Shown: in pieces, positions 49,787 through 63,473 of the stretch
Numbering within the stretch: position 1 is the first letter of the stretch
Layout of the letters: each line of letters opens with the position of its first letter
Source: Chaunax sp. Z400
Lineage: Eukaryota; Chordata; Actinopteri; Lophiiformes; Chaunacidae
DNA length: 64,000 nt
Reading direction: 5' to 3'
Assembly (NCBI GenBank): GCA_037577475.1
Contig: CM075206.1
Location: 11,018,401-11,082,400 of the forward strand
Made by a program: the position numbers and the translations under genes
The notes under the pieces: generated by a model
The model's input: only the letters and a program-made list of their open reading frames with translations
Told to the model about the DNA's origin: nothing
The model's database searches: none

Positions 49787-52700
49787 ATGGATACAGCCGA
49801 AGAAGGTAAAACGTCGCTCGTTGCTCCCTTGCTGGGGTTCATGAGCGTTAGCTTCGTAGTTGCATCACCGACAACCTGGCCTGCTAGTGCTTAATTTAGC
49901 CGAATAGCATACTGGCAATGCCGTAGAATATCATTGTTGTGTATGGTGTATTCAGGAAGATGGAAAATTAATGCTAAACGTTGTTAGTAAGCAGTCGAGG
50001 TCAACACGAAAACTTATTTTAAGCAGTAATTTATTGAAAAGCGCAGAAAGGACTAGATGTTACTGGTGATGTCATCAATCTCCTTATGTATGACAATAAT
50101 TGATAAGAGTAAGTTTCTTTTGTTACCCTGTCAAATTCATGCATCCTACTTATGTAAGTATTTAATATCACCGGCTTTATGCATCTTGTTGTGATTCCCC
50201 CGTCCAAAAGACTCTTGTCTAAGATTACATCACAGCCGCCTCACCTCGGTCTGTATCAAATCATATATGTTTATTTGTGTGTACAGCGGATATTTGTCGT
50301 GTGTGTCGCTCTGAGGGGACTCCAGACAAACCCCTGTACCACCCTTGTGTCTGCACTGGCAGTATCAAATTTATCCACCAGGAATGGTAAGTATTTATGA
50401 CTCTTAAGCTATTAATATTGTGACCTTCCCTTTTCTCCCCAGACCCCCCACTACCCGAAACTTTTCTCAGAACTGGTTGTTAAGGTTTTCTTTCAACTTA
50501 GTGTTGTGTTTCTTTATTCTTATTTATTCTTATTATTATCAAAATTGTCACTACCATGAGTGTCAGTGTGACAGGTCTACTGTTATGATGTATTGAAAAT
50601 GTTCAAAATTAGTCTTAGACGATAGTGATAGTAATTCCGATGAGCCTAACAATTGACATGCATGCAAATTGGTCTTGTATGCGAGTTCAGAGTTGTCTAT
50701 GCTGCTATAGTGTTGTTGGAACATGTTTGCAAATAATTCAGCAACTGCTGGATTCTGAATGAACAAAGTTGGTTTGGTGACTTGACAATCTAACACGTTA
50801 TCATGGGCACTGGTGAAAAAGAGTCTGCAGACACATATTGCATACAGCAGCAGAACAGTGTGTGAGTAGGTAACACTGAAAGATTGAGTTTACATTATTT
50901 GCAAACTATTAGTAGCTTAGACAGACAAAACATGACATTCTCCCCCAGTCTGAAGTTCCCATTTCATGCACATTTACCGTAAAGAAGTTCTAGTAGTCAG
51001 GAAGATGTGTCATAAGTGTTGCCACCTTCCTTCATCCTGTATTTTCTGCACACAGGGTGACCGATATCGATTAAATTTCCTTCAGCACTCATAAAAACCA
51101 CTATATGGCCACACTGCAGCTCTAGTCCTCTTTCAAGGCTAAAACATTTCTGCAGTGCTGTCATTGCCTTCCCCTATTGTCATTGACGCAGAACAAACCC
51201 ATGTTGAATGCTGCACCTGTGAATCTGTATCCGGAAGACAGTTACTAACCTTTGTTGAAGCTTGACAGTATTTTTCAAACATGATTTAAATGATAATTAA
51301 AATCTGAATTGGTAATACTAAACAATGGAAATTTTACCATGATTTTCCATTAAATTGGTAACCGTTTCAGCCCTATTATTCGGGTTGCATAGTATCCTAG
51401 ATTTCTAGTTTTAGGCGTGGTATTGGCCTATTTGGTATTTGTTCTCATCTGTCCTGTGTGTGAGTGTTACTGGGTACAAGAGGGTCAGGCCTATGGAAAT
51501 CCCCAGGCAGAAACAGAGGCCAGGTCTGGATTGTTCCGTGGTAATTGATGAACCTTTTTCTATTTCCATTTTTGTTCACACTCATCCCCACAAAGTTTAG
51601 AAAACCAGTCTATTGTGTCTGGATAGTGTAGTGTGCTGAATGAATTCAAACTTATGTACAACCCTGTTCTGTGTAGGTCTCAGATTTAACTATGTAATGC
51701 TGTCATATGAGTTGGAATCTGCTGGTATGACTCTCTCACATAACCCAGTTGTTAATCCCAGAGTCTAGTCTATGTCACAACAAGCTGGCATAGTGTTATG
51801 ATAGGCAACCTACGAGTCAGATCAGCTCAGCAATAACTGATACACCTTTTTTTTTGTTAGCTGATAATCAGAGAGTGATTTACAATGACTGAAACATGAT
51901 AGTGCTCATAGTCATTGTCTGTTGTGTCCAGAGGTCCCAGAGAGGCCATCACAGCTGTGTCTGCATCTTCATCATATCATAAGCCCCTTTCACACAGCCT
52001 GTTTAAAGCTGGAATGTTGTCTGTTATTCCGTCTCACTGTTCTGTATAAAGGGTATGAACACGGATTGGGGGCCTTTGTTGACCCACCTTTAGCCCGCAG
52101 CGGAGGAAAGAACAGGGCCAAAACAACATTTGTGTAAAAAGGGTGAGCAGCAGGACAGGACACATGCTGCTATATGTTACACATCTTTTGTTTCCAGAAC
52201 ACCGATATGTTATATAAGATCTCACTCTGGTGTGGCATTATATTGGTGATGTTTGTCTCAGTGTAACAAAAAAGCAAAAGCAAAGCCGGTGTAATGACGG
52301 GTCTTTGTTGTGGTAGTATTGTGTAAAAAGGCCTACAGCCTTGTGGCATTCTTCATAAAAATGTTTCGTCAACACTGTAGAGCTTTGTCTTTGTCTCACA
52401 AAGTTAAAATGTCAGACTATGTTTAAAATCTGCAGCGTAGAAGTTGTTTCAGTGACAAATGTAGTTGAATCTTGTTAATGCAAAATTCTGGCCGAATAGA
52501 GACCATTTGGGTGGGAAATTCCAAATATGACCGTGTGCACTTGTTTGTTTTTAAGTGCTCTTTGGGTATTTTGAAGGTATGTGTTTTAATTGATCTATGC
52601 TCTGCAGCAGGTCTCCATTGCTATTGATTTAAATACTGTAGTCAGTTTTCCAATATCTATCCCCAATATTTGCAAAATTTTGCCAAAAAAACCCCATAAA

Positions 52701-55700
52701 ACCTCTCAACCAGCATATGTTTTATGTTTTATTTTGTGCTTCTTCTGACCTTCTAAATATTGTATTGCAGTTTGGTCCAGTGGCTGAAGCACAGCAGGAA
52801 GGAGTACTGTGAATTATGCAAGCACAGATTTGCTTTCACTCCAAGTAAGTACTTGTTGATGGATCATCCACTTAAACATACAAAACAGCCTCAAGTTTCC
52901 CTAAACACATCCAACAGATGAGGTCATATAGTTTCCAGTCCTTTTAACAGGTGATTGTTCTTTATTGAAAGTTATCTCGTTTTTTTGAGTATATTAGAAT
53001 TCACACACAAACCACACATAAAAGATCATTTAAATGTCTCAAGTTCACACTTCTTTCACTCTGTCTTCTTCAGTCTACTCCCCAGACATGCCCTCACGTC
53101 TGCCCATCCAGGACATTTGTGCTGGCCTGCTGACCAGTGTAGGCACAGCGATACGCTACTGGTTCCATTATACACTGGTAGCCTTTGCATGGCTTGGGGT
53201 GGTTCCTCTCACCGCATGTAAGTAGTGCACATAGACACAAATGCAGAGATAGACTGAATATGTACACAAAGCCAAAGTGATCTCCTACATACTGGGTTAC
53301 ACCATTCTTACATCTCACATCAGTTATTTTATAGTTTTAATATCTTAGATGTGTAACTTCCCTATGTATTCTCTTCATGAATGGATTTATCAAAGCAATG
53401 ATGGATAGTAGGTTTTATCTAATTTTAGCTGATAAGTTTATTTCATAGCTATAATGAAACCATATGTTCATTACTCTATAATGATCCCTTATGGGTAACT
53501 TCATGTCCACTGTTCCCAGTACGGGTGAAAAGCAGTGTCTCATGTTTTGGCACACGTGTAGCACATGCATTGCCCATGACATAAGCTTTACATACTAGCT
53601 CATGTTATTGTTTAACACGATCACGGGAATTATAGCTTTAGCACCACTACATAACATGCAATGCTGTATATGCTCTAAGATATGTAAACCCACCCCCCCC
53701 CCTCCCGTACTACATGAAAGAAACATAGCCGAGATCTATTTCATTTTCACTTATTACCTAAGTTGTCACTATGCAGCATTTTTGAAAGATTTCAATTGTT
53801 CAAAATGACACATTTATTTATCTGGTCTCAGGTCGTATCTACAAGTGTCTGTTTACCGGCTCTGTGAGCTCCCTTTTGACACTGCCGTTGGACATGCTCT
53901 CTACGTGAGTGGTGACACCAGTATTTTTGAGCACTACACACTAGCATAGAGAAGTATGCTAAACTTAATAGCTAATCTCTTTTACTTGTTTATTCTTTTA
54001 ATCTCCCAATAGCTTACTTTTAAATGACCGTCTCAGTGTTTTTGCATGTTCATATATGTGTTAATGTTTGTGCTCCTGTAGAGAGAACCTGCTTGCAGAT
54101 TGTCTGCAGGGCTGCTTCGTGGTCACCTGCACGCTGTGCGCATTTATCAGCCTGGTGTGGCTCAGAGAGCAGATAGTCCATGGTGGTGCTCCCCAGTGGT
54201 TAGAGCAGCACCAGCCGCCACCACCAAATGCAGCGGGACAAGCCAATGAGGTCAACCAATTTCTATTATTTGAGTACAAAAAGTAAAAGGAAGACTTATT
54301 AAATAATACTACCTTCTATGAATACTGACATGCTCTTTGTGCAACTTGTATTCCTCTGTTTCATTTAAATGACATGATAAACCATGACGTAACATATACG
54401 TCTACTTGGCAGTATCCATCCCTGGCGTACATTCTTAAATCCAGACTTAATCACACACAAAATTACCCTTACAATCTTCTCCTATTAAAGCCATAGATTA
54501 TTTCTCCTGACCCTCAGGCACAAGCTGCAGGCCAGGGAGCAGCTGAAGAGCCACCTGCAGCCCAGCCAGCCCCTCCTGATCCACCAGCTCAGAATGAAGC
54601 AGAGCCTGAACCCCCTGATGTCCCCCCAGACCAGGGAGATGACCCAGATCTTGAGGAAGAAGAGGGAGCAGCAGCTGAAGATGCAGACCCCAACAATGGA
54701 GCACAAGGTTGGATTTTGATAGAGAGCTGATGTTCATTTTATTATTTATGTAAATACTGATATTTTTCTGCAGGTATAGCTGTAATCCTGGTCAGTACTG
54801 AGGTCAGAAGAATTGTCATGATGTGCATAGGGTTTTTCATCAGTACATACATTTCATTAACTCTTAGACATGTATTAATATAGACAAACAGCGATTGTCT
54901 TGAGGAATGGCACACTGTCCATCTTACATTCTGTTCTGTCGTCAGTTTTTATGGAGATATGCTGGAATGTTTTACCATATGAAATGACAATGTTATGATC
55001 TCAAAACCGAGAGAATACATTTTAATGCACAAGTGAAATGGATCAAAACATCATGAATTACGTGTTTCCAAGATGTTTGATCTCCAGGAAAATGAAACCA
55101 AACAAGGCTATTGTTGTAATAGGCATTAGAGCATGCAAATAGTTTCTACAATGGCCCCCATTAGTCATTTTGCCAATGCATCACAATTTATTTGTGAGTT
55201 GTCACATTGCGACCCCCCAGAATGCTGAGCTCTTGCCAATTTGTTTTGTTTGATCAGAGTTAATGCTCTGATTTCGCAGCAGGCTAGGCAAAAAGGGCTG
55301 ACAATGAATTGTGGTGTGCTACACATTATTCTAGCTGTGGGGTGTCACTGCAGCTAAATGAATGCAGTGGAAATATCCTCACAGTAGGTTGCTTTGCAAT
55401 TCATCGCTAACATATTCACCCAGGACAGTTTCAATAATGTAACAATTACTGCCGTCTTTTGTTTTAGCTAAAAGCCAATTTAAAAACATTTTATCAGACA
55501 AACACAATAATGTAATGTAATGTTATGGCCATACTTGATAAGGAAGATATGGATAATTTAATCAGTGATTTAGAATATGATGGGGATCACTCTTATGCTT
55601 CTTATATAGATACTCTTCATTTTGTTTAAAACTGAAACGTTTCTCTGTAGATGACATGAATTGGAATGCTTTGGAGTGGGACAGAGCGGCGGAGGAGCTC

Positions 55701-58700
55701 ACCTGGGAAAGGGTAACTATATGACAATGTCTTATCGCCAAACAGTCGTATACCAAGTGCACATTTTACAAAATTCATATTCTTTCCTAATTGTGTTGTA
55801 TCTTGATGCACATACACTTAGAATCTTTCAAATTCCCTTTTAGATGCTTGGTCTGGATGGTTCACTTGTATTTTTGGTAAGTCTCTATGTCCTTAATTGT
55901 ATAATTATTATATTTAGGATGATGACTTTGTAAGCCTCTTGTGTGTTTGTTTTGTAGGAGCATGTTTTTTGGGTAGTGTCTCTCAACACACTTTTCATCC
56001 TGGTCTTTGGTGAGTAGACTAAAACTAAGATGTAACATGAAATAAACACTGTTTGATGGAAGACTAACTTCGCACAGCAGCACGACAAACGACAGATGAC
56101 ATGAAAACACAAAACAAATAAAACGTATCCTAGTTTACATGCCACAAAAGTATGAATGCCTTCTTTCTTTTTTTGTCTTCTTTTTTCTTCGTTCAGCATT
56201 TTGTCCCTACCACATCGGGCACTTCTCTGTTGTGGGTCTTGGCTTTGAGGAATATGTAAGAGACTGCTTTCATCCTCGTTTTGTTGTTATGCAATATTGT
56301 GTGCCTTGAATTATATTGCTTGAATACAACTTTGTACTTTTCTTCAGGTCCAAGCCTCCCACTTTGAGGGCTTAATCACAACCATAGTGGGCTACATACT
56401 GCTGGCCATGACACTCATCCTCTGTCACGTATCCTTCTGTCTAACTCCATCAATCCCCTGCAGTCTACTGAAATGTAAAACCTAAGGCAAACCGAACGCC
56501 TTTGGCTGCAGTCTCACAATATTTGTTCTGTTGGGTTCATGCTGGTGTAGATGTGTAAACATTGTTGATCCTTAATGGCTGTCTCAGGGACTGGCTGCTC
56601 TGGTCAGGTTCCAGCGTTCTCGACGTCTCCTGGGAGTCTGCTACATCGTTGTCAAAGTAAGGCCTCTAAGTGCTTTTCTGCTTTGTGTAACTCACATAGG
56701 CATTCCTTGGTGGAAATCTAGACAGAAATATTCACTTGCTGATGTCACATTGCTGTATTTCAACACCTTTTACAGAGACTTTAAGCTTTTAATTAGTGTA
56801 CATTATGTTGTTAGTGCTCAAGTGTTACAGAAACATATCTGTTGTTTTCATTACAGGTCTCACTGCTGGTTGTTGTAGAGATTGGTGTTTTCCCGCTCAT
56901 CTGTGGCTGGTGGCTGGACATCTGCTCTTTAGTAAGACTCATGCTTGTCTTGTTCAGATTTTCAGTATGCCTGTTTTCATTTTTTATCTCATTATTGCTT
57001 TTGAAGGCCCCGTCTCCTGCATTTCTCTGTGTCTTAATTAAACTAGTGTCATGTTAAGATTTCAATACATATTTATTGTTTGTGTCATAGTAATAGGAAG
57101 GTTAATTTTACAGAACAGAATAAAATATCTGTCTTATTTCAGGGATGCCAACAACTAGTTTTTCTGTCACTTTTTTTTCAAGCAAATTTTGGATGTGAAT
57201 CATTAAGATCTGAAGGGGGTGGGTGGAAAAGTGTCCTTAATGATTTCTATAGTGTATTTCTGTCAAGCTAATATGAGTGAACTGGAATGAACCGCATTGA
57301 GCACTCAACTGCAAGACCTGTTGCATGGACCTCGCAGTACATCACGTAGTTGGGCTTGCTGGACCGGTGTTCGGGCCTGACACAGCACCGGTGCCGTGCG
57401 GCTCATTTTGAACAGCTTGTAGCGCAGTGGCAGATCTAGGATTTTTGTAAATCGGGGGCCATAAAGGGGACACATTTTTCACAGAGGGCCCAAGTATATA
57501 TCCAACATCCACATTTCCTTATTCAGTAAGATGGAAATATACCTATATCTAACAGGTATTCCTAGTTTGTCATTGGCTCTATAGCTTTGAGCAAAAACAC
57601 ACTTAATTGAGTATATTTTGCAAATTGTGCCTTATTCAAGCAGATTGTGTACGTCAAAAAAGTTTAGCAATAAAAATTATTTTTCATATTTACTGAATAG
57701 TAAACTGGGGTGCACAGAAAACATAAGGCACTTTTTTCCAAATATGAAATACATAAAATACTTTTTAGAATTACATAAGATCTTTTTGAGTATGTTAGTG
57801 ACCCTCTGACTCCGCCCATAGAGTAGCAGAATTACCTAACTTAAGGACATAAGGACTTTTTCTCTTGGAGAGAAGGAGACAAGTGGACTATGGCTGCAAG
57901 AAAACATGTGCAGGTACACGAGAGCAAGAGGATTTTACAGAAGAGGAGAAAGACGCATGGCTGAGAAATGCAGTCAAGTAAAGGAATGCTGCTAGATGTA
58001 AAGCCCCAGAAACCCTCAGAGGAAAGGCAAAGAAGGAAAAAGTTGCCGCACCAAGCGAAGGAATGTTTTTAGGGATCCTCCCTACATGAAAGCAAAGAAG
58101 TACTGATGGACTAACTACTTGCTGCTGCACAATGAAAAGAAGTGTAACTTAATCTGAACTACTCTAAAAGTACTGTAGCTTGTCAAACTAAAACAATTTG
58201 AAAACGCCAAGGAATGAAGTGTGACAGTGTTTGGTTTGGGCAGGGAAGACCTCACTCAAGCAGCCTGACGGTGTGTTTTAAGGAGAGGACAGTGTTGGAC
58301 TAACAATACATGATTAAACTACATGTAGTTAACTTCTCAACACTGCAGATATGTGCTTTTCTAGTTCTAAAAAAAGAAAAACTTAAATTACTGCTGCACA
58401 TCTGTCTGTCTCTTATTGATTAGAGTATTTTAAATATAATTTCCTCTTTATTTAAGCATATGGCACAGGCCTTTGTCAAATAATTCTATGTTATTATGCT
58501 GTCACATTGTTTTCTGACCTTGGGTAGCTCTTTCTTTCACCGTACCACCATAGCACCACGTGTTTGCATCCCTGTTATTTAAAGGTATGAAATAGAAAGA
58601 GCAGCACTTAAGAACAAAAATGGGACTTGGCTTTGAACAGTAGTGAGGAAATGATTTCATTTTGTTTGTCTAATATTAAGTTATAAGATGAACTGTACGT

Positions 58701-61700
58701 TCAGTCTAAATGTTATCTGCATCTAACACTTTACTTTCCTCATCCTGCAGGAGATGTTTGATGCCTCGCTGAAAGACAGAGAGTTGAGTTTTAAATCAGC
58801 CCCTGGCACCACCATGTTCCTCCACTGGCTTGTGGGAATGGTCTACGTCTTCTACTTTGCTTCTTTCATCCTCCTACTGAGAGAGGTACTATCGGCTCAA
58901 GTTTTTAAGCTTTTGCTTCTGATCAAGTAATAATTTACAAATTATTTCACTAACTTTTGACATTTTTTTTTTCTATCAGGTGCTGAGGCCTGGAGTGCTG
59001 TGGTTTCTGAGAAACCTCAACGACCCAGATTTTAACCCAGTGCAGGAGATGATTCACCTGCCCATCTACAGACACCTGCGGCGGTTCATCCTGTCCGTGG
59101 TGGTGTTTGGCTCTATCGTGCTGCTCATGCTGTGGCTGCCCATCAGGCTGATCAAACTACTGCTGCCCACCTTCCTCCCATATAATGTCATGCTCTACAG
59201 GTAAGCAGCTGACAACAGAAATAAAGGTCACTTAGCAATAAACTGTGAAAACGTCTGCTTTGTGTCTCTGAAATGGTGCATTAGACCACGTCATCTTCAG
59301 GTCTGCCACAGTCATGTAGTTCCTTTCTTTTTCTGACCATGTCCACCTCTTTCCCCTCAGTGACGCTCCGGTCAGCGAGCTGTCTTTGGAGCTGTTATTA
59401 CTTCAGGTGGTGCTGCCGGCTCTATTGGAGCAGGGACACACTCGCCAGTGGCTCAAAGGCCTGGTCAGGGCGTGGACAGTCAGTGCTGGATATTTATTGT
59501 AAGTCAATAAGTTTTTTATGCACTTCCATATTTTATTTATGTCTGTTTTTCATTGCCTCACCACACACATTTCCTTATAAAGCCCTGGATTTTTCGTAGA
59601 CTGGCTTTAACCAAGCACATCTTAACCTCCACAGAGACCTCCACTCCTATCTCCTCGGAGAGCAGGAGGACAATGATGCCAACCAGCCCGTGAATAACAA
59701 CAACAATAATCCTCCTCCTGGTCCACATAACAACAATAACAACCCTGCACCAGCTGTTGGTGAGGGGCTGCATGCAGCCCATCAGGCCATCCTCCAGCAA
59801 GGAGGACCAGTGGGATTCCAGCCCTACCACAGACCCCTTCGCTTCCCATTCAGGGTGAGATAGTCCCAACATGTACCACTTCAGAGTGTGGAGCATTTGT
59901 TGTAGTGCTTTTTTATTTTTCTTCTTTTAGTATAGATTCTGCACTCGAGTTTTTGGTTAAAGTTTATGACTGTACATGCATGGATTCAAACTAATCCATG
60001 AACTTTTATAATGTTTTCTGAAACCATTATTACCATAGTTATTATTGGCCACAAAACCACACAGTCACAAATGCATATTTTAGGCAACCAGGTCAATAAG
60101 ATCGTGCAATTAGCACCACATGCTTTCGATGTGAATACAAATGTTGATCTATGTTTAGGTTAACAATAGTGTAATTTTTATTTAAATTCAAAGCCGAGCA
60201 GAAAATAGCTTTTTCCATAAGGTTTCTGTAAAAAAAAAAAAAAAAACTAGGGCTACCTAGTAATTATGGTTTCCCCCCCAGATTTAGAAATGTTCCAATG
60301 CTCAAGGTTCCACTTATTGTTCATCTTTGTCCATAAACTCAACACGCAGTTATTATTACACCACCTCTCATTCCTGATGAAGGCCTTGATCTGGATGTGC
60401 ACACATACACACATTCCTGCAGCGGTGTGTCAAAGAATTATTACTTCACTACAATGACTTTTGTTATCCCCAAATGACGAGGGGCGTAAGTCGTCAGTAT
60501 GATCGTCCGTCTGTGATAATTTTTTAAGCATATCTTGCAAACTATAAATATTAGCTTCAGCAAACTTTGTACATACAGTAATCATAATAAGTTGTTGTTT
60601 TCTTTTCATATTTAGATTTTTCTACAAATCTTATTTTTGGAGTTTTCCATGGAAAGATTATTCTAAGTTGACAGTGATGGTTGGTCATCTTCTCCATAGC
60701 ATATATCCAAAACTACTGTATATACACTACTCTAGGCTCACCAAAGGACATGAGGATATGTTATGTATGTTATATACTGATGCATTTTGGGGGGATTTGT
60801 CATCTCCTAATGACTTTTGTTCTAAAACTTGTGTCCTCTTTTCTGCAGATCGTGTTGCTTATAGCATTCATGTGCATCACTCTGCTTGTGGCCAGTCTGG
60901 TGTGCCTCACCCTACCAGGTGAGATGTGGTAGAATTAACTACCTACTGCCAGCAGTGCTGTGCTTTTTAGAATGACACCCAAACCATAATTAAAGGGTCT
61001 GCATGTCTCTGCGGCTCACTGGTTCTGTTTGAAGGTTTAGCTGACTTAGTAATTCACTCCCATGCCTGAGGATCACTGTAAAGTTGGCAATGGTTGAAGA
61101 GAGGTCATGTTTGTTTTGTCACACGTGCGTTTCAGTGTTCACCGGGCGTTGGCTGATGTCGTTCTGGACAGGAAGCTCCAAAATCCACGAGCTTTACACC
61201 GCAGCCTGCGGCCTGTATGTCTGCTGGCTGTCTATTCGTGGGATCACTGTACTGCTAGCCTGGATGCCGCAAGGACGCACAGTCATCGTGCACAAAGTCC
61301 AGGAGTGGACACTCATGGTAGGCTTCTATTAGCAGCCTCTAATTTTGGCAAGCTCCAAAACCTGGCAGCAGTGTGGTTTGGTAATTAGTTGTTCTCTTTC
61401 CATCCATTATACCGTCTAGAGCTGAACCTGAATGCAGTGTTTTTGCTGAATGTTTGGTTACTTATTACAAGTTAATTAACTGTATTGTTTATAAGCACAT
61501 ATCCATAATTTACTGGACGCTTCATAGTAGTAATTTCCCAATCTTGTAACTAATGACAGTGCTGGGGGAGTTTTGTCTCATGAAGGAAGAAATAAAGTAC
61601 AATCAAAGTTAAATATAATTTAAACTACCATACTACTACATATTACTTTGTGCAGATTATGAAGACCCTGGTTGTAGCTCTCCTTGTCACTGGAGTCATC

Positions 61701-62879
61701 CCACTACTACTGGGCCTGCTGTTTGAACTGGTCATCGTGGCTCCACTCAGAGTACCCCTGGACCAAACACCGCTCTTCTACCCTTGGCAGGTAGGATTAT
61801 GAGTCTGTGTTGTATGGGTCTTTTTTTCATTTCATTTCACTGCCGTCTCAGAAGCTCATTGTTGTGTGGATATTGTTCCTTTGGTGTTTAATAATAATAA
61901 TAATTCCCAGTTCTATATCCATGTTCATCCATTGATCTGTCTGTTGTCTACAGGACTGGGCTCTTGGAGTGCTCCATGCCAAAATCATTGCTGCCATAAC
62001 TCTCATGGGCCCTCAGTGGTGGCTGAAGACTGTTATTGAGCAGGTGGGTTCTAGATGTTTATTATGAATGAACTCATTAATTCTGCTAAACATAAATAAA
62101 GTACTTCATTGTGTATGCAGGATACAAAGAGTAGTAGGCCAGTTGAGTGATTAATCTGTACTTAAGTGGAGGAACCTGGGTTAACTCTCCCTCCCTCCTT
62201 AGGTTTATGCAAATGGAATTCGCAACATTGATCTCCAGTTCATCATTCGTAAACTGGCTGCTCCGGTCATCTCCGTGCTGCTGCTGTCCTTGTGTGTACC
62301 GTATGTGATTGCTGCTGGGGTGGTGCCTGCTGTAGGTGAGTGTCGGAGTATATATATATATATGTATTTTTTCCTTATCCCAGATGACTGTCAGTGACTA
62401 CAGCATCAGCTAGTGCGAGGCTCACTGAACCGATTTATAACTGAAGTGCATTATTTTGCAGGCGTTACCCCAGAGATGGAGATTTTAATGCAGAGGAGAA
62501 TCTACCCCTTCCTCTTAATGGTGGTCTCGCTTATAGGAATCCTGTCCTTCCAGATCCGCCAGTTCAAACGACTTTATGAACACATCAAGAATGACAAGTA
62601 AGAATCTTTTCAGCGCAGTCAACGAAGTTAAAAACAAACTTGTTCTAAGCTAATTGGAATTTTGTTGCCTGACTTTCCCAAAAGGTTAATTAGTGTTCCA
62701 GAGTTGTGTATTAAAGAGCAATAAATGTCATTATAATGCTGGAAAGTCAGATAATAAGAATTATAAATATTCTCATAATCTCTCTTTACAGGTATCTGGT
62801 TGGACAGAGGCTCGTCAACTATGAAAGGAAGGCTGGAAGAGCAAGTTCAGTCCCACCACCCAACCCTCTAGCAGAGTAG
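49787..62879 (+). CDS. marchf6: E3 ubiquitin ligase MARCHF6 (TEB4/Doa10 family), 25 exons
   Basis: Multi-pass ER/inner nuclear membrane RING-CH ligase of ER-associated degradation (yeast Doa10 orthologue). Exons: 49787-49805, 50287-50386, 52771-52844, 53074-53217, 53832-53904, 54082-54250, 54518-54707, 55651-55712, 55844-55876, 55958-56009, 56197-56255, 56348-56428, 56588-56656, 56857-56931, 58751-58885, 58980-59200, 59361-59498, 59635-59854, 60849-60918, 61136-61317, 61656-61790, 61954-62043, 62203-62335, 62462-62597, 62792-62879. Phases join to 915 residues (human about 910). The RING-CH finger has all ligands: Cys10, Cys13, the CVC pair, HQEC and CELC. A Pro/Glu-rich acidic loop (exon 7) and an Asn-rich loop (exon 18) separate membrane segments; hydrophobic stretches follow throughout, as expected for about 14 helices. 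The C-terminal element KYLVGQRLVNYERK keeps the Asn (896) important for Doa10-type ligases. The identification is secure. Confidence 0.98.
50387..52770 (+). other. marchf6: marchf6 intron 2, 2.4 kb
   Basis: Splits the RING-CH codon for the Cys of HQEC. No repeat family, RNA gene or further exon is recognised in it. Confidence 0.75.
53218..53831 (+). other. marchf6: marchf6 intron 4, 614 bp
   Basis: AT-rich intron with a C-rich tract around 53690-53706. Nothing else is recognised. Confidence 0.7.
54708..55650 (+). other. marchf6: marchf6 intron 7, 943 bp
   Basis: Intron between the acidic-loop exon and the exon starting DDMNWNALEW. No repeat or RNA gene is recognised. Confidence 0.7.
56932..58750 (+). 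other. marchf6: marchf6 intron 14, 1.8 kb
   Basis: Intron between the exons ending GWWLDICSL and starting EMFDASLKD. It contains a probable transposon fragment around 57300-57540. A purine-rich segment at 57880-58140 has a short open start (MAARKHVQ) that closes quickly. Confidence 0.7.
57300..57540. mobile_element. Probable hAT-type transposon fragment
   Basis: CAGTGGCAGATCTAGGATTT starting at about 57426, then AAATCGGGGGCCATAAAGGG and ACAGAGGGCCC, resembles the end of hAT-like elements I recall from teleosts. A matching inverted right end was not found downstream. The preceding GC-rich block (57335-57410), with CCGGTG/CACCGG inverted steps, may belong to the same or another element. Confidence 0.35.
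59855..60848 (+). other. marchf6: marchf6 intron 18, 994 bp
   Basis: AT-rich intron with an A homopolymer at about 60230-60246. No exon or RNA gene is recognised. Confidence 0.7.
61318..61655 (+). other. marchf6: marchf6 intron 20, 338 bp
   Basis: Plain AT-rich intron with GTAGGC donor and TTGTGCAG acceptor. Nothing else is seen. Confidence 0.7.
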
Positions 62880-63473
62880 TTTTTTGTCACACGTTGCCAC
62901 ATATTTGTACCCGTTACCCTGCGTACGTCCTGTCTTCCCCTTCCATCCACCCTTTTTGATTTTTTAGCGCAGATCTTGGACCACAATCTGTTGGAATCTT
63001 CCATGGATCTTGATGAATAAGATGGATGTCATTAAATTTTCCTGAATTCCCTCTCACGCCCATCAATGGTGGGATTGGATGGGGGGGAAATGTAGTATAA
63101 TTATGGGACAGCTGAATAAATCCCCTCAAGAGAAACGAAGGAGGCAGGAGGGCAAGGGTTAGAGGTTTGATTTGAAGCTAAACACCTGTATGGTCATTCA
63201 TGCCTTGCTTTGTAAAGTCCTGCCTGACAATTGTACATGTGTAAATACTTTGAACTCAGACTTTGTCTTAAAAAAAAAAAAGAGAAGGATATGGATTAAT
63301 ACAATGGCCATTGTACATCTTAAAAGTGTATGTATAATTTATTAAATCAAACTGAAAATGTATCATTGTTGCATGGTTTCATTTAGACAAGCAAAGCACA
63401 ATGTGGTTGGACGGTGTGGCAGTGTAAATGTTAGGTTAAGATATCCCATGTGGAAACATGATCAATGCACGAC
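62880..63473. other. Convergent 3' region of marchf6 and nat
   Basis: These 594 bp hold both 3' UTRs. Plus-strand AATAAA at 63115-63120 is a first marchf6 poly(A) candidate. TTTATTAAA at 63338-63346 carries AATAAA for the minus strand (63338-63343) and ATTAAA for the plus strand (63341-63346) in overlap. An A run lies at about 63270-63280. Confidence 0.6.
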
